Of a DNA stretch of 27,500 bases, positions 1-10,800 are shown one piece after another. The stretch spans positions 66,605 through 94,104 of the forward strand of contig JBBHKE010001053.1 in assembly GCA_037447655.1 (NCBI GenBank), in the 5' to 3' direction. The notes under the pieces were generated by a model, which saw only the letters and a program-made list of their open reading frames with translations, ran no database searches and was not told the origin of the DNA. The number at the start of each line of letters is the position of its first letter. The first letter of the stretch is position 1. The translations under genes were made by a program, and so were the position numbers. The DNA is from Zygnema cylindricum (taxonomy: Eukaryota > Streptophyta > Zygnematophyceae > Zygnematales > Zygnemataceae).

Positions 1-91
<91 letters not shown>
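1..91. repeat. (TA)n microsatellite
   Basis: An almost pure TA dinucleotide run, interrupted once near position 22-23 and ending in a short T/A-rich tail. It lies upstream of the dUTPase exon, so it most likely sits in that gene's preceding intron. Nothing else is seen in it. Confidence 0.95.
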
Positions 92-95
<4 letters not shown>

Positions 96-113
96 TTTTA
101 TCTATATGTGTTT

Positions 114-163
114 TGATTGATTTGCTGATTGATTGATTGATGGATCGATTGATTGATCGATCG
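114..163. repeat. GATT/GATC tetranucleotide repeat
   Basis: Imperfect tandem copies of GATT, drifting to GATC near the right end. It lies just before the pyrimidine tract and the AG at 188-189 that starts the dUTPase exon, so it is probably the 3' part of an intron. Confidence 0.8.
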
Positions 164-189
164 TCGATATTCTTTTTTTTTCTGGGCAG

Positions 190-539
190 CCCCGCGATCT
201 GGTCTGGCGTGGAAAAATTCCATCGACGTCGGCGCCGGAGTCGTTGACTATGACTACCGTGGAAACGTGGGAGTCATTCTCTTTAACTTTTCAGAAAAAG
301 ATTTCGAAATAAAGAAAGGAGATCGAGTCGCCCAACTCATTTTGGAAAGAATTGCGACTCCCGAGGTTTTGGAAGTTAGTGAGTTGGACGACACTGCAAG
401 GGGGGAGGGAGGGTACGGGTCGACGGGTGTGAAAAATGTCACAAAAGAGACAAAGGAGACGGTTGTGAGAGAGGAGACGGGTGGAGAGACAACTATCGAG
501 GTTGTGACGGAGGAGACGGTTGTGACGAAGGAGAGTTGA
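190..539 (+). CDS. dUTPase (dUTP diphosphatase), last exon, 5' part outside window
   Basis: Trimeric dUTPases hydrolyse dUTP to dUMP and pyrophosphate, keeping uracil out of DNA and supplying dUMP for dTMP synthesis. The exon follows a T-rich tract ending in AG at 188-189 and carries four of the five family motifs in order: II (APRSGLA, about 189-209), III ([14 protein letters not shown], 222-263, with the conserved aspartate), IV (GDRVAQLI, 318-341) and V ([10 protein letters not shown], 399-428). Motif I and the N-terminus must lie in exons to the left of the window. Family members normally end shortly after motif V. This one runs on for about 35 residues rich in Thr, Glu and Val, with an internal ETVV..EET pattern, to a TGA at 537-539. 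The extension looks like expansion of a purine-rich repeat that continues into the 3' flank. Family assignment is firm. Whether the extension is translated depends on there being no further splicing, which I cannot test. Confidence 0.92.
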
Positions 540-890
540 GGGAGGGGGAGGAAGAGAGGGGGAGAGGGAAGTGAGTGGGGGAGGGAGAGAGGGGAGAAAC
601 AGAGTTGGAGGGGAGGGAAGTTAGTGAATTGGATGAATCGGGAGAGGGAGAGAGGGGAGGGGATTATGAGTCACAAATATGGAAAAGGAGACGGTTGTGA
701 GGGAGGAGTGTTGAGAGGGAGAGGGAGAGGGAGGGGCAAATTTTTGGAAGTTAGTGATTAGGCGAAACAATGAGTGAAGCGGCGCGCTACAAATCGACGA
801 ACGTGACAAATGTCACTGTTGTCATGAAGGAGAGTTGAGAGAGGGAGAGGGAGGGAGAGAGTTTGGAGATGGGATTTTGATCGTTTACGG
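540..890 (+). repeat. purine-rich 3' flank with degenerate repeats of the dUTPase exon end
   Basis: The stretch is dominated by GGGAGAGGGAGG-type purine runs. Embedded in it are re-copies of pieces of the preceding exon. GGAAGTTAGTGA occurs at about 370 (in the exon), 616 and 741. An AAAGGAGACGGTTGTGA-type block occurs at about 450 and 683. A GTGA.AAATGTCAC-type block occurs at about 429 and 803. A block near GAAGGAGAGTTGAG occurs at about 527 and 826. This suggests two or three decayed tandem duplications of roughly 120-250 bp. It probably forms 3' UTR or downstream flank. Confidence 0.6.
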
Positions 891-2149
891 GAGTGACGTA
901 AATTGCTCGTCTTTAGTGCAATTGTGTGTACTTTCGATAGAGGTGTACTATTGGCGACATTCAATATTAAAACCAAAGAACGGAAATAAGATCGTACAGT
1001 TTGAACATTGTACAAACTTTATGTTTTGTACTTTCAATGTTCAATTCGGTTAGGGTTTTGTACCGAAAAAGTTACATATGTAGAAAATTGAATGGTTCCA
1101 TGTGTTTGTGAACAATTTTGGATTTCAAGCTTAGACGGAGGGTTTTGAGCATAACAGTTAGGAAGTTTCAACGCAACTACAAAGTTTCATCCTTTATGTG
1201 AGTACAATTGGTAGTTTTTTTTTTTGACATCGTACTTCGAAATAAAGTTCGAACAATTTAGCGTACTGATTGAACGATTGAACCCATCGATAAAGTTGAT
1301 GAAGTTTGTACGTAGTTTGTATACTTTTTTTATCCTCCTTCGATCTACTATATTGTTGTTAATGGATTGCCGACAAGTTTTGGAACACCTCCAGCGTGTG
1401 CTCAATCAGACTTAATTGATCTAAGGATTTGCTTTTAGAAGTTTTTATGCTATGTTGAAGCTTGATATATAGTTTTTGTTTTGCTTAATTATTTTGTCTT
1501 TTTGTGTTTGTTGTCCCTTTCAATGTTTTTTTTTGGCTTGCCTCTGATTGTGTGTTAGTTTCTTTCGACCTATGAAAATCAAACGGCCTAAGGGTTGCTA
1601 TAGAAATCGACTTTTAATGGCATGTAAGTGGATCAAGATTATAAGGTAAATGCAACTAGATTGCAATGAAGCTTTATTATTTAAACCCTTAAAGTGGGAA
1701 AGGGGGCAAATTGATTTGGTTCTCTCTCAATCGAAACCTTTATAACACCCTTAACGGGGTCAATTACCTTTAATTCCTCTCCGTCGTACATCTCCCTATC
1801 ATTTTCCATGGATTCCCTCTGATTCATTGACCATGTTAAGCCACACATTTTTGCCATTTCTCGCTCTCCCACCTCCTCCGCCCAAATCTCCCACACAAAC
1901 CTCTACACGTTTAGATTGTCTTGGGTTTTATAACTTTTTCGCGGTTGGTGTCGGTTACGGTCGGCATATACAAAGCTGCCAATGGTTCGTGGCCTTGGGT
2001 AGTCTATCATCCATACCCTTCCTCCACTATTTTCCTCCACACTTCCATTCGGCCCTACAGTCGAGGATTGGGCTTTCGTACTCGATCTAGATGTCTTAGG
2101 GGCTTGTGATTTAGGATCTCCTCGTCCACGATTTCAAACCCGTATCCTT
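891..2149. other. no recognised gene
   Basis: AT-rich sequence with T runs and short open frames, none with recognisable domains. The right part (about 1830-2150) becomes pyrimidine-rich on the + strand and may be the most degraded 5' end of the LINE-like remnant that is recognisable from about 2150, but I see no motif that proves it. Confidence 0.5.
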
Positions 2150-2860
2150 ATGGTTGTGCAGATATCAGTACAGAACGCCCTCCACCTCCTTTTAACCCAT
2201 GATTGTTCTAATCCAACAGACATTACTCTTTGGCACCTCCTTCTCATGCTTTCTCTTTGGGTCCTAGTCCTACCAAGTCATGGGGGTGGTAGTGGGGCTC
2301 GAGAGACTCTAGCTCGTTGTCAATGTTTTTTTCGAGGTGATTTGAGGGCCCTTCATGGCGAGCATGAGGATCGTGTTGTTAGTGTTTCCTTAACTCCTCA
2401 AGGCACATATACGTCATCGGATGTCCCATCCTCTTATTGACGAGCTATTCATTTTGGTCGTGTTGGTGAGCTTTCTCGCGCGATTCGTGCTCTCCAACCA
2501 TTTACTCCTGCTCCTCCGTCATTCGCGTCGGTCAAAGTTCTCCAAGCACTTTATCTAGGCACCTACCCCTTTATCCCCCTTTATCCACACCTTTGAGCCG
2601 TCGAATTGTATCAATCTGGATCGAGATCGTTCATCAAACCCCCTACCACTTACCCCTATCTTATAGTAGGGGGACTTTTAGCCTGTGTCTACGAGTCATT
2701 TTGCAATGTTTTGCCCCCTAAATCGGGTGCCTAGGTTGTGAAATGTTCTTTCGAGTGCGTTCCTTTATTGTTGGTGGCATTGTACCCCCTCGGATTTGTT
2801 GTAACACTAATAGTGGATCGAACTTGTTCGCAAATGGGTATTTAAGTATTGTGAATATAG
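2150..2860 (+). pseudogene. LINE-like retroelement remnant, region N-terminal to and entering the RT
   Basis: A broken reading frame that, from memory of such elements, resembles the region upstream of reverse transcriptase in a plant/protist LINE-like family. The frame has WHLLLMLSLWVLVLPS, then ARCQCFFRGDLRALHGE, a TGA near 2438, and then VGELSRAIRALQPFTPAPPS at about 2464-2523. Further right, about 2752-2850, VGGIVPPRICC followed by NLFANG resembles the N-terminal RT stretch of the type G-x-x-P-P ... K-x-N-G. There are stops and frame changes throughout, so it cannot make protein. It continues after an interruption at about 3786. Without a database search the family name is tentative. The link to the downstream RT rests on order, strand and the matching break point. 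Confidence 0.6.
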
Positions 2861-3785
2861 AGTTTTGAAATTGGTAGACGTCCGCAAAAGAGTCGCACAA
2901 TTTGGAGTTGTATTTTAAAAGATATAGCGAATGGTGTATTTAGGCGACAGCGCGAGTGGGTATTCATTGTAACCGATTAAGGGTCAAACTAGCCGCAGAG
3001 TTCCAGGCGCACGTTTAAAACGTACCAAATGAATCAATATTTCGTTTGGTACGCATGATTGTTCGTTTCGTACAATTTCAGTACGAAACATCGCTTGCAC
3101 TTTATGGAATTTCGTAAGTAGTTTCGCGTGTGAAATTTGCGACGCAAGTTCGTGCGAAGTCGCGTTTCGTTTGGCGCGCACTTTTGCACGTAAATGTTAC
3201 GTAGTGAAATGTAGCGTTTGATTGGTTAGTAAATCCTACGTAGTTAGTAAGAGATTTCGCACATTTTTGCATTGGTCAGTCTGAGTCCTAGCTGATCAAT
3301 TATTGGCCCAGGTAAAACCTGTTCAACGGAGCGTTGTCTTTGGCCTAGCGAGTACAGGGCGATGATGGATAAATAGTGAAGTCTAAAAGAAGAGTAAACA
3401 TCTTTTCCTTTGGAAAAAGTTTGTGCAAATTCTGACTGATCTTGGTCCTGAGCGAATAATACCAAATTGGAGCAATGGCATTTTTGCACTGAAATCTCTT
3501 ACTAACTAAGTAGTGTTTGAGTAGTTAAGAGATATAATTATTTAAGAGTGGAGAGTAGAGGAAAACACTTAAAAAAGAAGGGTTGAGCCACGAGGGCAAG
3601 AGACCAAGCTAATGTTATGTGGACAGAAGCTTCTTCTAATTTAAGATTTATCCTTATGCGAGTGTTTTCCAATGTGGATGGGTATTTTCCAATGTGTGGA
3701 ATGTGTGGTTGAAATTGGTTGTAGTAATGGGATTTTTTGAGAGGTAGGAAATCCTATTACATTTGTGATCTTCTCAAGACGTCTC
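2861..3785. other. segment interrupting the LINE-like remnant
   Basis: About 0.9 kb with no RT similarity, lying between RT pieces that should be nearly contiguous: an NG motif at about 2840 and an IRPIVVGEV motif at about 3815. It contains two short perfect hairpins (3021-3053 and 3065-3089), a CG-richer patch at 3000-3240 with repeated GTACG/CGTAC words, and a small terminal-inverted-repeat element (3237-3512). I see no coding region. It may be one or more later insertions. Confidence 0.55.
3237..3512. mobile_element. small inverted-repeat element (MITE-like)
   Basis: The ends are inverted repeats. TAGTTAGTAAGAGATTTC at 3241-3258 is the exact reverse complement of 3491-3508, and the match extends to 22 bp with one mismatch (3237-3258 against 3491-3512). 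A weaker match continues inward around the TTTTTGCA words. The total of about 276 bp with no coding capacity is typical of non-autonomous DNA transposons. TA dinucleotides at both outer ends would fit a TA-type target duplication, but I cannot assign a superfamily. Confidence 0.65.
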
Positions 3786-5705
3786 GCCATAGGGGTGTCA
3801 TCAAACCCAATAAACAGATTCGCCCTATTGTAGTGGGCGAGGTATTATACTGATTGGTGGCCCGTTGCATTTGTACCCTGCTGTAACCCCCGTTCCATGA
3901 TTATTTTTCTTCTCATCAGTTTGGAGTGACGACTCGCGGGGGTTTTGAGGGCGTGGTCCACGCGATTGGACCTTTGTTGGATTTCCATCCGGATTGGTTT
4001 ATCTTTCGATTTGATGTTTCCAATACGGTGGAATCGAACGCCATTTTTTTTTAGCTTATGGTTGCATCTTCTCTGATTGTCCAGGTATTTCCCTTTGTGA
4101 GAGCTTTTTGTTCTTTGACCAACAAGCTCTTCTTTTCCGTTGACGATGATTTGGTTTCCCTTACCTCTACGAATTGCACTAGTCAAGGCAAACCTCTTGG
4201 GGGACCATTGTTTGCCCTTGCTCATTACCGCATCCTCCGCGCTTTCGCTACCGCTTCCCCTCTTTGTCTTTTCCCTTCGGCTGCGGGCGTTACACATATT
4301 ATTGGCCCTTTGGAGTAAGTCATACTAGTCTATAAATTTTTCGAGGATCTTTTGGTAGAACTCAACCTTTTCTCTCCAACCCTCGAAGTGTATTGTTTGG
4401 TCACATTGTGATATCCCTCATACTTTTACTCCCCCTCCTGGTTTTCAAACCCCTCCATCCATTGGCATTTGTGTTTTGGGTTGTCCGCTTGGCTAGGATA
4501 CTTTCCTGAGGCAATTTCTTGATTCTGCTTTTCAAACAGATTCGTCCCACGTGGACGTCCTTCCTAACCTTTCTAATTTCCAAGTGGGCTTTGATCTTTT
4601 GACAAGGTGTTTCCTCATTATACCTTACTCGCACTTCCTCTCCCACTCCAACGTTTGTCTCATCTCTTTCCGCCTTTTGATCGTGACTTTGTACCTACCA
4701 CGTGCTTTATAGCTTCCCTTCATGTCTCGTGAAGTGGATTGGGTTTACTCTTGACGGCAGGTGTTGCTCTGGCTGCCTAATTGGGAAGTTGGCGCCTCAT
4801 TGCCTCCTCTTCTGTCTCTCGTTTTTTGGCTATGGACACTCTTGTTCTTGCTACCGTTGTCCCTCGTGTTTGGGACGGTGTGTTTGCCTTCTAGTGGTTC
4901 ATTTTGGATATGTCATGTTCTTTCCTCTTGTTACTGTCGCGGACATGCCGGTTCTTTCCACCCCCATTATGAAATCAGTTGGGCTTGTCTAGGAATTCAT
5001 TTCTGATCAGGTTGTCGCCGCCATTAAAACCGAGCTTCTCGAGACCCTTCCCTTTTATTCTTTGCGTGCACGCTTTCTCTTTTGTGGTGGACCTAGTTCT
5101 TAAGCTTTGCTATTAGCTTCACCTATTTTATCCACCCTACGTTTAAAGTCTGCTAAATTCACCAAAGGCCCTCAGGTTTCAGCTTTGCCTCCCTCGTCAA
5201 CATTTGCTTAGCTCTCTTATTTGCTCGTGTGACTGTGTTCTTGGACCCAATGGCATCCATTTGCTTCGTCGCTCCACGAGGGAGTTGGTTTAGGCGCACG
5301 ACAATATTTACCGCACCATTGTGACTATCGTTTCTAAGGGGACATATTCATTTCGTCCGGAGGTTTCCCATATTATTCCTTCGCGTCGGATTGATATTGT
5401 ACTACTCAATGGTGCACGTCGTACATTTGGTGACATTGTTTTGGTAAACCTTACCTCGGAAACAGTCGTAGGTTAAGCGGCTCGACACCTTGGAGTGGCC
5501 GCTCGTGACGCGACTAAGAAGAACGAGCATGATTATGCCCACCGAGATGCTATGGACGACTTTGTTTTGATGGCGGTCCAGATAGTTGATTGATTCGTGT
5601 TATGGTCAACATTTATATGTGGCTTTACAACGAGTGGAAGCTTTTATTCTCCTTTGATCGGCTATTGCCGTTATGGATCACGTTATGGTGTATTCCGGGA
5701 CTCCC
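3786..5705 (+). pseudogene. LINE-like retrotransposon remnant: RT core to C-terminal domain
   Basis: Decayed pol frame with RT landmarks in order. IRPIVVGEV lies at about 3817. GVTTRGGFEG and HPDWFIFRFDVSNTVESNA (motif A, aspartate kept) lie at about 3926-4045. SQGKPLGGPLFALAHYR (motif B) lies at about 4180-4230. Motif C, about 4275-4308, reads AAGVTHIIG where the neighbouring reverse-strand copy has VADDTHIIG, so both catalytic aspartates are gone. Further on are a Cys/His-containing stretch (CSCDCVLGPNGIHLL, about 5222-5266) and RRIDIVLLNG (about 5384-5413). The latter fits the type of C-terminal nuclease-like domain carried by some non-LTR elements, which is inference. Many stops and frameshifts are present, for example the TAA at 4316-4318 and TAGs in the C-terminal part. 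It is a pseudogene and I infer it ends near 5705, where a reverse-oriented copy begins. Confidence 0.72.
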
Positions 5706-6050
5706 TCAACGTGCCCCCCTAGGCTTGGGGGACTTAGGTGGAGGAGACCAAATAACACACTTTGAAGGTTGGATTGAAAGGTTGAGTTCGGCTAAACGTT
5801 CCTTGAAAAAATCGTATGCCAACACGACTTGTTCTCTAGGCCCAATAATGTGCGTATCATCTGCAACCGAAGGGAAAAGGCAAGAAGGGAAAGCGGTTGC
5901 GGAAGCACGAAGGGCCCGATAATGGGCAAGGGCGAACAAAGGTCCGCCCAGAGGGTCGCCTTGGCGAGTGCCAGTCGCAGAGGAGAGTGGAATGAGATCA
6001 TCGTCGGTCGAAAAGGAAAGGTTGTTTGTCGAAGAATAGAAAGCCCCTCA
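5706..6050 (-). pseudogene. inverted RT fragment of the same LINE-like family
   Basis: Read on the minus strand, this carries an open RT core: STDDDLIPLSSATGTRQGDP, then LGGPLFALAHYRALR (motif B) and VADDTHIIGP (motif C with both aspartates, about 5856-5867), then KERLAELNLSIQPSKCVIWS. It ends at a TGA around 5703-5705. It corresponds closely, with better preservation, to 4090-4410 on the plus strand. One extra G near the 5' end of the fragment shifts the frame relative to the plus copy. There is no start codon, N-terminal region or C-terminal domain, so it is a truncated copy. It abuts the plus-strand remnant tail to tail. Confidence 0.78.
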
Positions 6051-7851
6051 CCGCTGCTCATGATAAAGTCTTAGGAGATGAATGAAGGTCTAATGCGAGG
6101 TGAGCCGAGGGGAAAAGCACTCACGTGAAATCCCCAACTCTTGTATCTTGTATTAAAAGCTGACAAACTCCTTACTAATCAATCACCCTTCTTTCACTCT
6201 ACATTCAACCCTTGATTTCCCACGATAAATCCAAAAAAATCCAAAGGAATGTCAACTCATTGCAAATGCAAAACAAAAGTTCCTGAAAACCAACAAGATT
6301 GGCAATGGAGGTTTGAAGTGTTATCTTAAGAGTTATGAACCTTACAGAAGAGACAGAACGCAAAAGTCGATCTGTTTCAACATTCATCCATCATATAGAA
6401 TCTGTGCTAAAAAGTTAAAAGAGGATATCCGACCGAATCACAAACCTTTGAGTCTTAAAATTGATACGATTTGAGTTTCGATCAGGTCTATGTGACAACC
6501 GCACCATTCAATTCTAATGCTAAAAATATGCTTAGATGTGCTCACCTGTCGAAGATTTATGGTTTCATAAGCATGGGACAAACTGCCTACATCTCACCCT
6601 ATACTTGAAGATCCACGGTAATGGCACTGCTTGAATTGCCCATGGCCCAATGTAACCTTTGTCCCAAACTAGATCAGCCTCGGAGTTTCCAAGGGAGCTG
6701 TGCTCCCAACATACAGCTGCAATTTTAAGGTCAAAAGAACACCTTTTACAGACCTATGGCGGCCCTTTTGGCCGTACAAATCCAACCAGATCCCATCTTG
6801 ACTCTAAATACTCGTCGAAAACCAACCAAGGTCATAAATGGAATTTTGATAGCAGGTCCGTAAAAGGTCCTATCCATTGGACTGTTGGGGAGATATGGCG
6901 ACAACACATCTAGGCTCCGATACAAGGTCTTGGGCTCGTGGTCCTATAAAGTGCTGGGAGTTGGGTCCAAGGGATGAGTCTGATAACAAAGTAGACAGTT
7001 TGAACTTCGTGCTCGTTTTTTACTTCTGAATATCATTAGTAAATTTTAGGATTTTCACAGGCTAGACACCCCAAGCTTGTTACGACAACAAATTCTCCTA
7101 TAGTTCCACGCTAATCCGGGTGCAAAAATTCACAAAAACCCAAAATCAACATGATACCAAAAAAAAAAGAAAAAAAAAAACAGCGTGATGCAACCAAAGT
7201 CGACTATTTTGGAAGTTAAGCAATAGATTGTTGAATTCCAATCAAAATTTCAATCACGGTTTCAATCAAAATTTCAGTCAGAATTTAGGTGTGATATCAA
7301 AATTGGTAACTAAAACTATACCAAATGAGCTAGACAACACACGATCGCGACTCATTTTGTTTGTTTCTTGCTTCTTTTTTCTTTTTAACTCAATTTTTTT
7401 TTTCTCTCATGCATAAGGAAAGACCTCATGCCCGTAGAATCAAAATTGGAAGACTACATGTTCTCCCCTAAAAACCAAAAAAAAAAAAAAGGTATTGTCC
7501 TAATTATCCACAACTTCCACAAAAATGTCCATAAAAAATAGTAGCTCTAACAATTTTGACAGACTTTCTATACTAGACTCATATTTGTGTTTTATTTTTG
7601 ACAGAAATAAAAAAAAACGGTAAAGACTTTCCTAGAAAGCGATCCCAAAAAAAAAGTGAAACGAAAAAAAGTGAACAAAAGAAACACAAGGCGAAATGAG
7701 AAAAAGTGAAACAAGAAAAGGTGGGAAAGGAGAGTGAAACGAAAAGAAGAGTGAAAAACATAAAGCAAATAGCGACTCGAGTTCTCGCCAGCTCTGTCTC
7801 TCGCTCTCCCGCTCTCCCTCCCTCTCTCTCTCTCCCAGACACAATTTCTTC
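6051..7851. other. intergenic, no recognised gene
   Basis: No convincing coding sequence. The stretch at 6205-6400 is AT-rich. The stretch at 6590-7000 is more balanced in composition and could be old repeat debris. From about 7140 the plus strand is rich in A runs, and 7600-7850 is strongly purine-rich then pyrimidine-rich (CTCTC near 7800-7835). The right part should contain the 3' UTR and polyadenylation region of the minus-strand Tic22-like gene whose stop codon is at 7852-7854. Confidence 0.6.
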
Positions 7852-10800
7852 TCAACAAAAGATTGAGTCTGTTTGCCCATTGGTTAGACTCGCCATAACA
7901 GTTTTTCCACTTTCCGGATCCTTTGCCACGGCTTTGTCGAGGTGATGTCTCGCGTCCATTCCCGGGGGAATAAACACAATATCGGCCCAACCCGAATCCT
8001 CCTCACTTCCCTGGAAAATCATATACATATTATAAAAAAAAAGACAAAAAGTACAAAGAAAAAAGAGCAAGAGAGACATTAACACCACATATAAAAACAA
8101 ATGAGACATGTAAGAGATATCTGCCGAACAGGAATCCTCTTTTTAAATAAGATTTAAATCACAAATAGAAGAATATAAAAGCCTAAAACACTACGTAAAG
8201 ATAAAAGATAAGGGATAAGAGAAACGAGACACTAAAATACATAATGCAAGAATAACCATCAACAACAAACCACGCAAGTGTGAAAATCGACGTTAACACC
8301 ATACGGCGTTAGTGAAAAACAACTTCGAATTACTTACTCCAAATATACGAATCCTTTGACCAACATTGCTGTGTAACCAGTGTGGACAAAAATAATAACG
8401 GCGTGGTTTACGACATTGGACTGTTCACGATCCGCAAACTTTTTTAATCAATATGATACTAACTAAAAAAGGCAAGAAGTGGAGGTGATGAAAAGGCTAC
8501 ACCAAGTATCGTGTTTAGCATTATTTTTTTTTTCCTCATTTAAATCAACTTGTGACTTTTACTATACAAATTGAATATGATTGTACTAAAAGACCTAAAT
8601 CAAATTTTCTCCGTGCACGCGTTTCGATTTTCATTCCGAAACCGCCAATCAGAAGGCAAGAATCTTGCCTTCCCTTCGCCACCATTGAACCAATACTACG
8701 ACAAGTGTGCACGGAGAAAAATGAGTATAAATTGAGAAAATGAGTTTAAAAGGCAAAAAGAGTTTAAAAGGCGAAAACAACATCAACACTGTTAGAGATA
8801 CATGGTTGTAGCCTCGAAGGGAATAATCAAAAGACACTCACCTCCATGCGCTTGAGGACGTCCTCAAAACTGCCGACCTGAAAAGTAACAATAAAAGATA
8901 ATATTATTATTAATGTTATTGGGAATAATAAAAAACGAAATGCATTTCAGTGACTGAGAAACACTAAATATTGAAGGTACCTCCATATAAATACATTAAA
9001 TATGCAACCACTCGTGCGGAAAAGGGATATTTAAATCGCATTAAAAAAAAAACTTGAAGCACGGCACTGAATGCGTTTCAGTAATATGAAGCACTAAACT
9101 TGAAGGTACATGGTAACCATTTGTGCAGCTAGGACATAGAGATATTTCAAGACAGTGAAACTTCCAAGAGTAAACACAAAACTAAAACATAATTTAAAAA
9201 AGCTTCTTGACTGGCTGTTGCGCAAAGTTTGGTTTGAATCGTCACAACTGTTACACTACAGTTATACCACGGTTATACCACAGGCATACCACAGTTATAC
9301 CAGTGTTCCACGGTTATACCACAATTATACCACAGTTATGCCACAGTTACCACAGTTATTCCACAGAAGTCTGTATGCGTGGTTTAACAGGTTAGTTTCT
9401 GCCCAAAAGTCAATTGATTGTTTTTTTTTAAACCATGGTTGCTCGGTAACAAAGAGATAAATACACATCTAACTGTGAATTCTTCAATCTTACAACCGGA
9501 TTTGCCCCACAAAACTGTTCTATCCAAAGCAACGCAAGGAACACTGAGATATGATTATTGGTCTTAGAGCTAAAACTGGAATTCTCCAGTTTGTATAAAA
9601 AACAAGTAATTCGGGTTTAGGTGCTATTTTCTTGGCTCGAAGTTGTTAAAACCAAACTAAAGGAACCTAAAATAGGGCATAAATAAAGTTATAGAAACGT
9701 AGATCTCAGGTTCTTGTATTACCTTTCTCGCCCAAAGTTGTTAAATACCAGACTAAAGGAACCTAAATTGAGTTGTAAAAACAGAGAAAGAAAACTAAAA
9801 TGGGGTATAAACTTAGTTCTTGGCAGACCATACAGCATACCTGCAATTCTGTGTTGACCCTCAAAGAAGGGTTGCTCCGTTTTTGTTGAATAATAGCTTT
9901 TGTCAAAGCATTTTGTAAATCCTCCTAAAGAAAAAAAAAGAAAAAAAGAGGTAAGTAGCTCAATTATTATTGTTTAATCAATTACGTTTTTCGAAATTGG
10001 TATGCAAAAAATCATACGCTAAAGAAAAGAAAAAAAAAAGCTTTTGTAAATGCATTTGTAAATCCTCCTGAAACACGAGATAGAGGTAATAAGAGACCAA
10101 CATAAAAGTAGCTCAATTATTATTGCTTGACTTTCCATCTTCCAAAATTGGCAAATGCTAAAAAAAAAACAAAACAAACGAAAAAAAGTCAACCAAGAAT
10201 AAAGCAGCATCTAAAGCGTGTCAGGCTGACTGACTGGGCTACAATTACTTGGGAGAAGAAATAATCAGTATCGTGGGAGCAACAAACCTTACAAAAAAAT
10301 ACAGGACAGCAACGGCGGTTCTTTATCTTCAAAATCAAATTCTCTGACTGTGGAAAAAAAAATAAAGAAAATGAATCAGATGGCCATCAAGCAACCGTTT
10401 CGGCGGTGGGCAGAAAACTTGCTTTCGATGAGCAAAATCAGAATAGGTTAAAGTAAGAATACAAATCAAAATAAAACCAGGTAAAATAAAAATAAAATCA
10501 GGAAAAAGTAAGAGTAAAGTCAGAATAAAGTCAGAAACTTCATCCACGTTTAACACATACAATCAATTTTCCGTCTACTTTAGAAGCCATCATTTTTATT
10601 CAATCATAAGAATCCTCCAAAAAAAAAAAATCAAACGGAATGACAGTAAAGGGGGGAAAAAAGTCAAAACCTGAAAAACTGGAACACCCGAAAATCCTTT
10701 GCTTGTGTCTCCGCGCTTACTTCGCTCCTACTCCATCCCCCATCCAAATGAACTTCCCTTCATTCCTGCTTCATCTTTCATATTCTGACGTGTGGCCCTG

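Noticed and set aside
3845-4297. 150-residue minus-strand open frame
   Set aside because: Antisense shadow of the LINE-like RT remnant, whose plus-strand motifs are recognisable.
6659-6913. 84-residue plus-strand frame in more balanced DNA
   Set aside because: No recognisable domain, start codon is TTG, and flanks look like repeat debris.
9155-9460. Plus-strand frame encoding Tyr/His/Ser/Val repeats
   Set aside because: Translation of the 11-bp minisatellite inside an intron of the opposite-strand gene.
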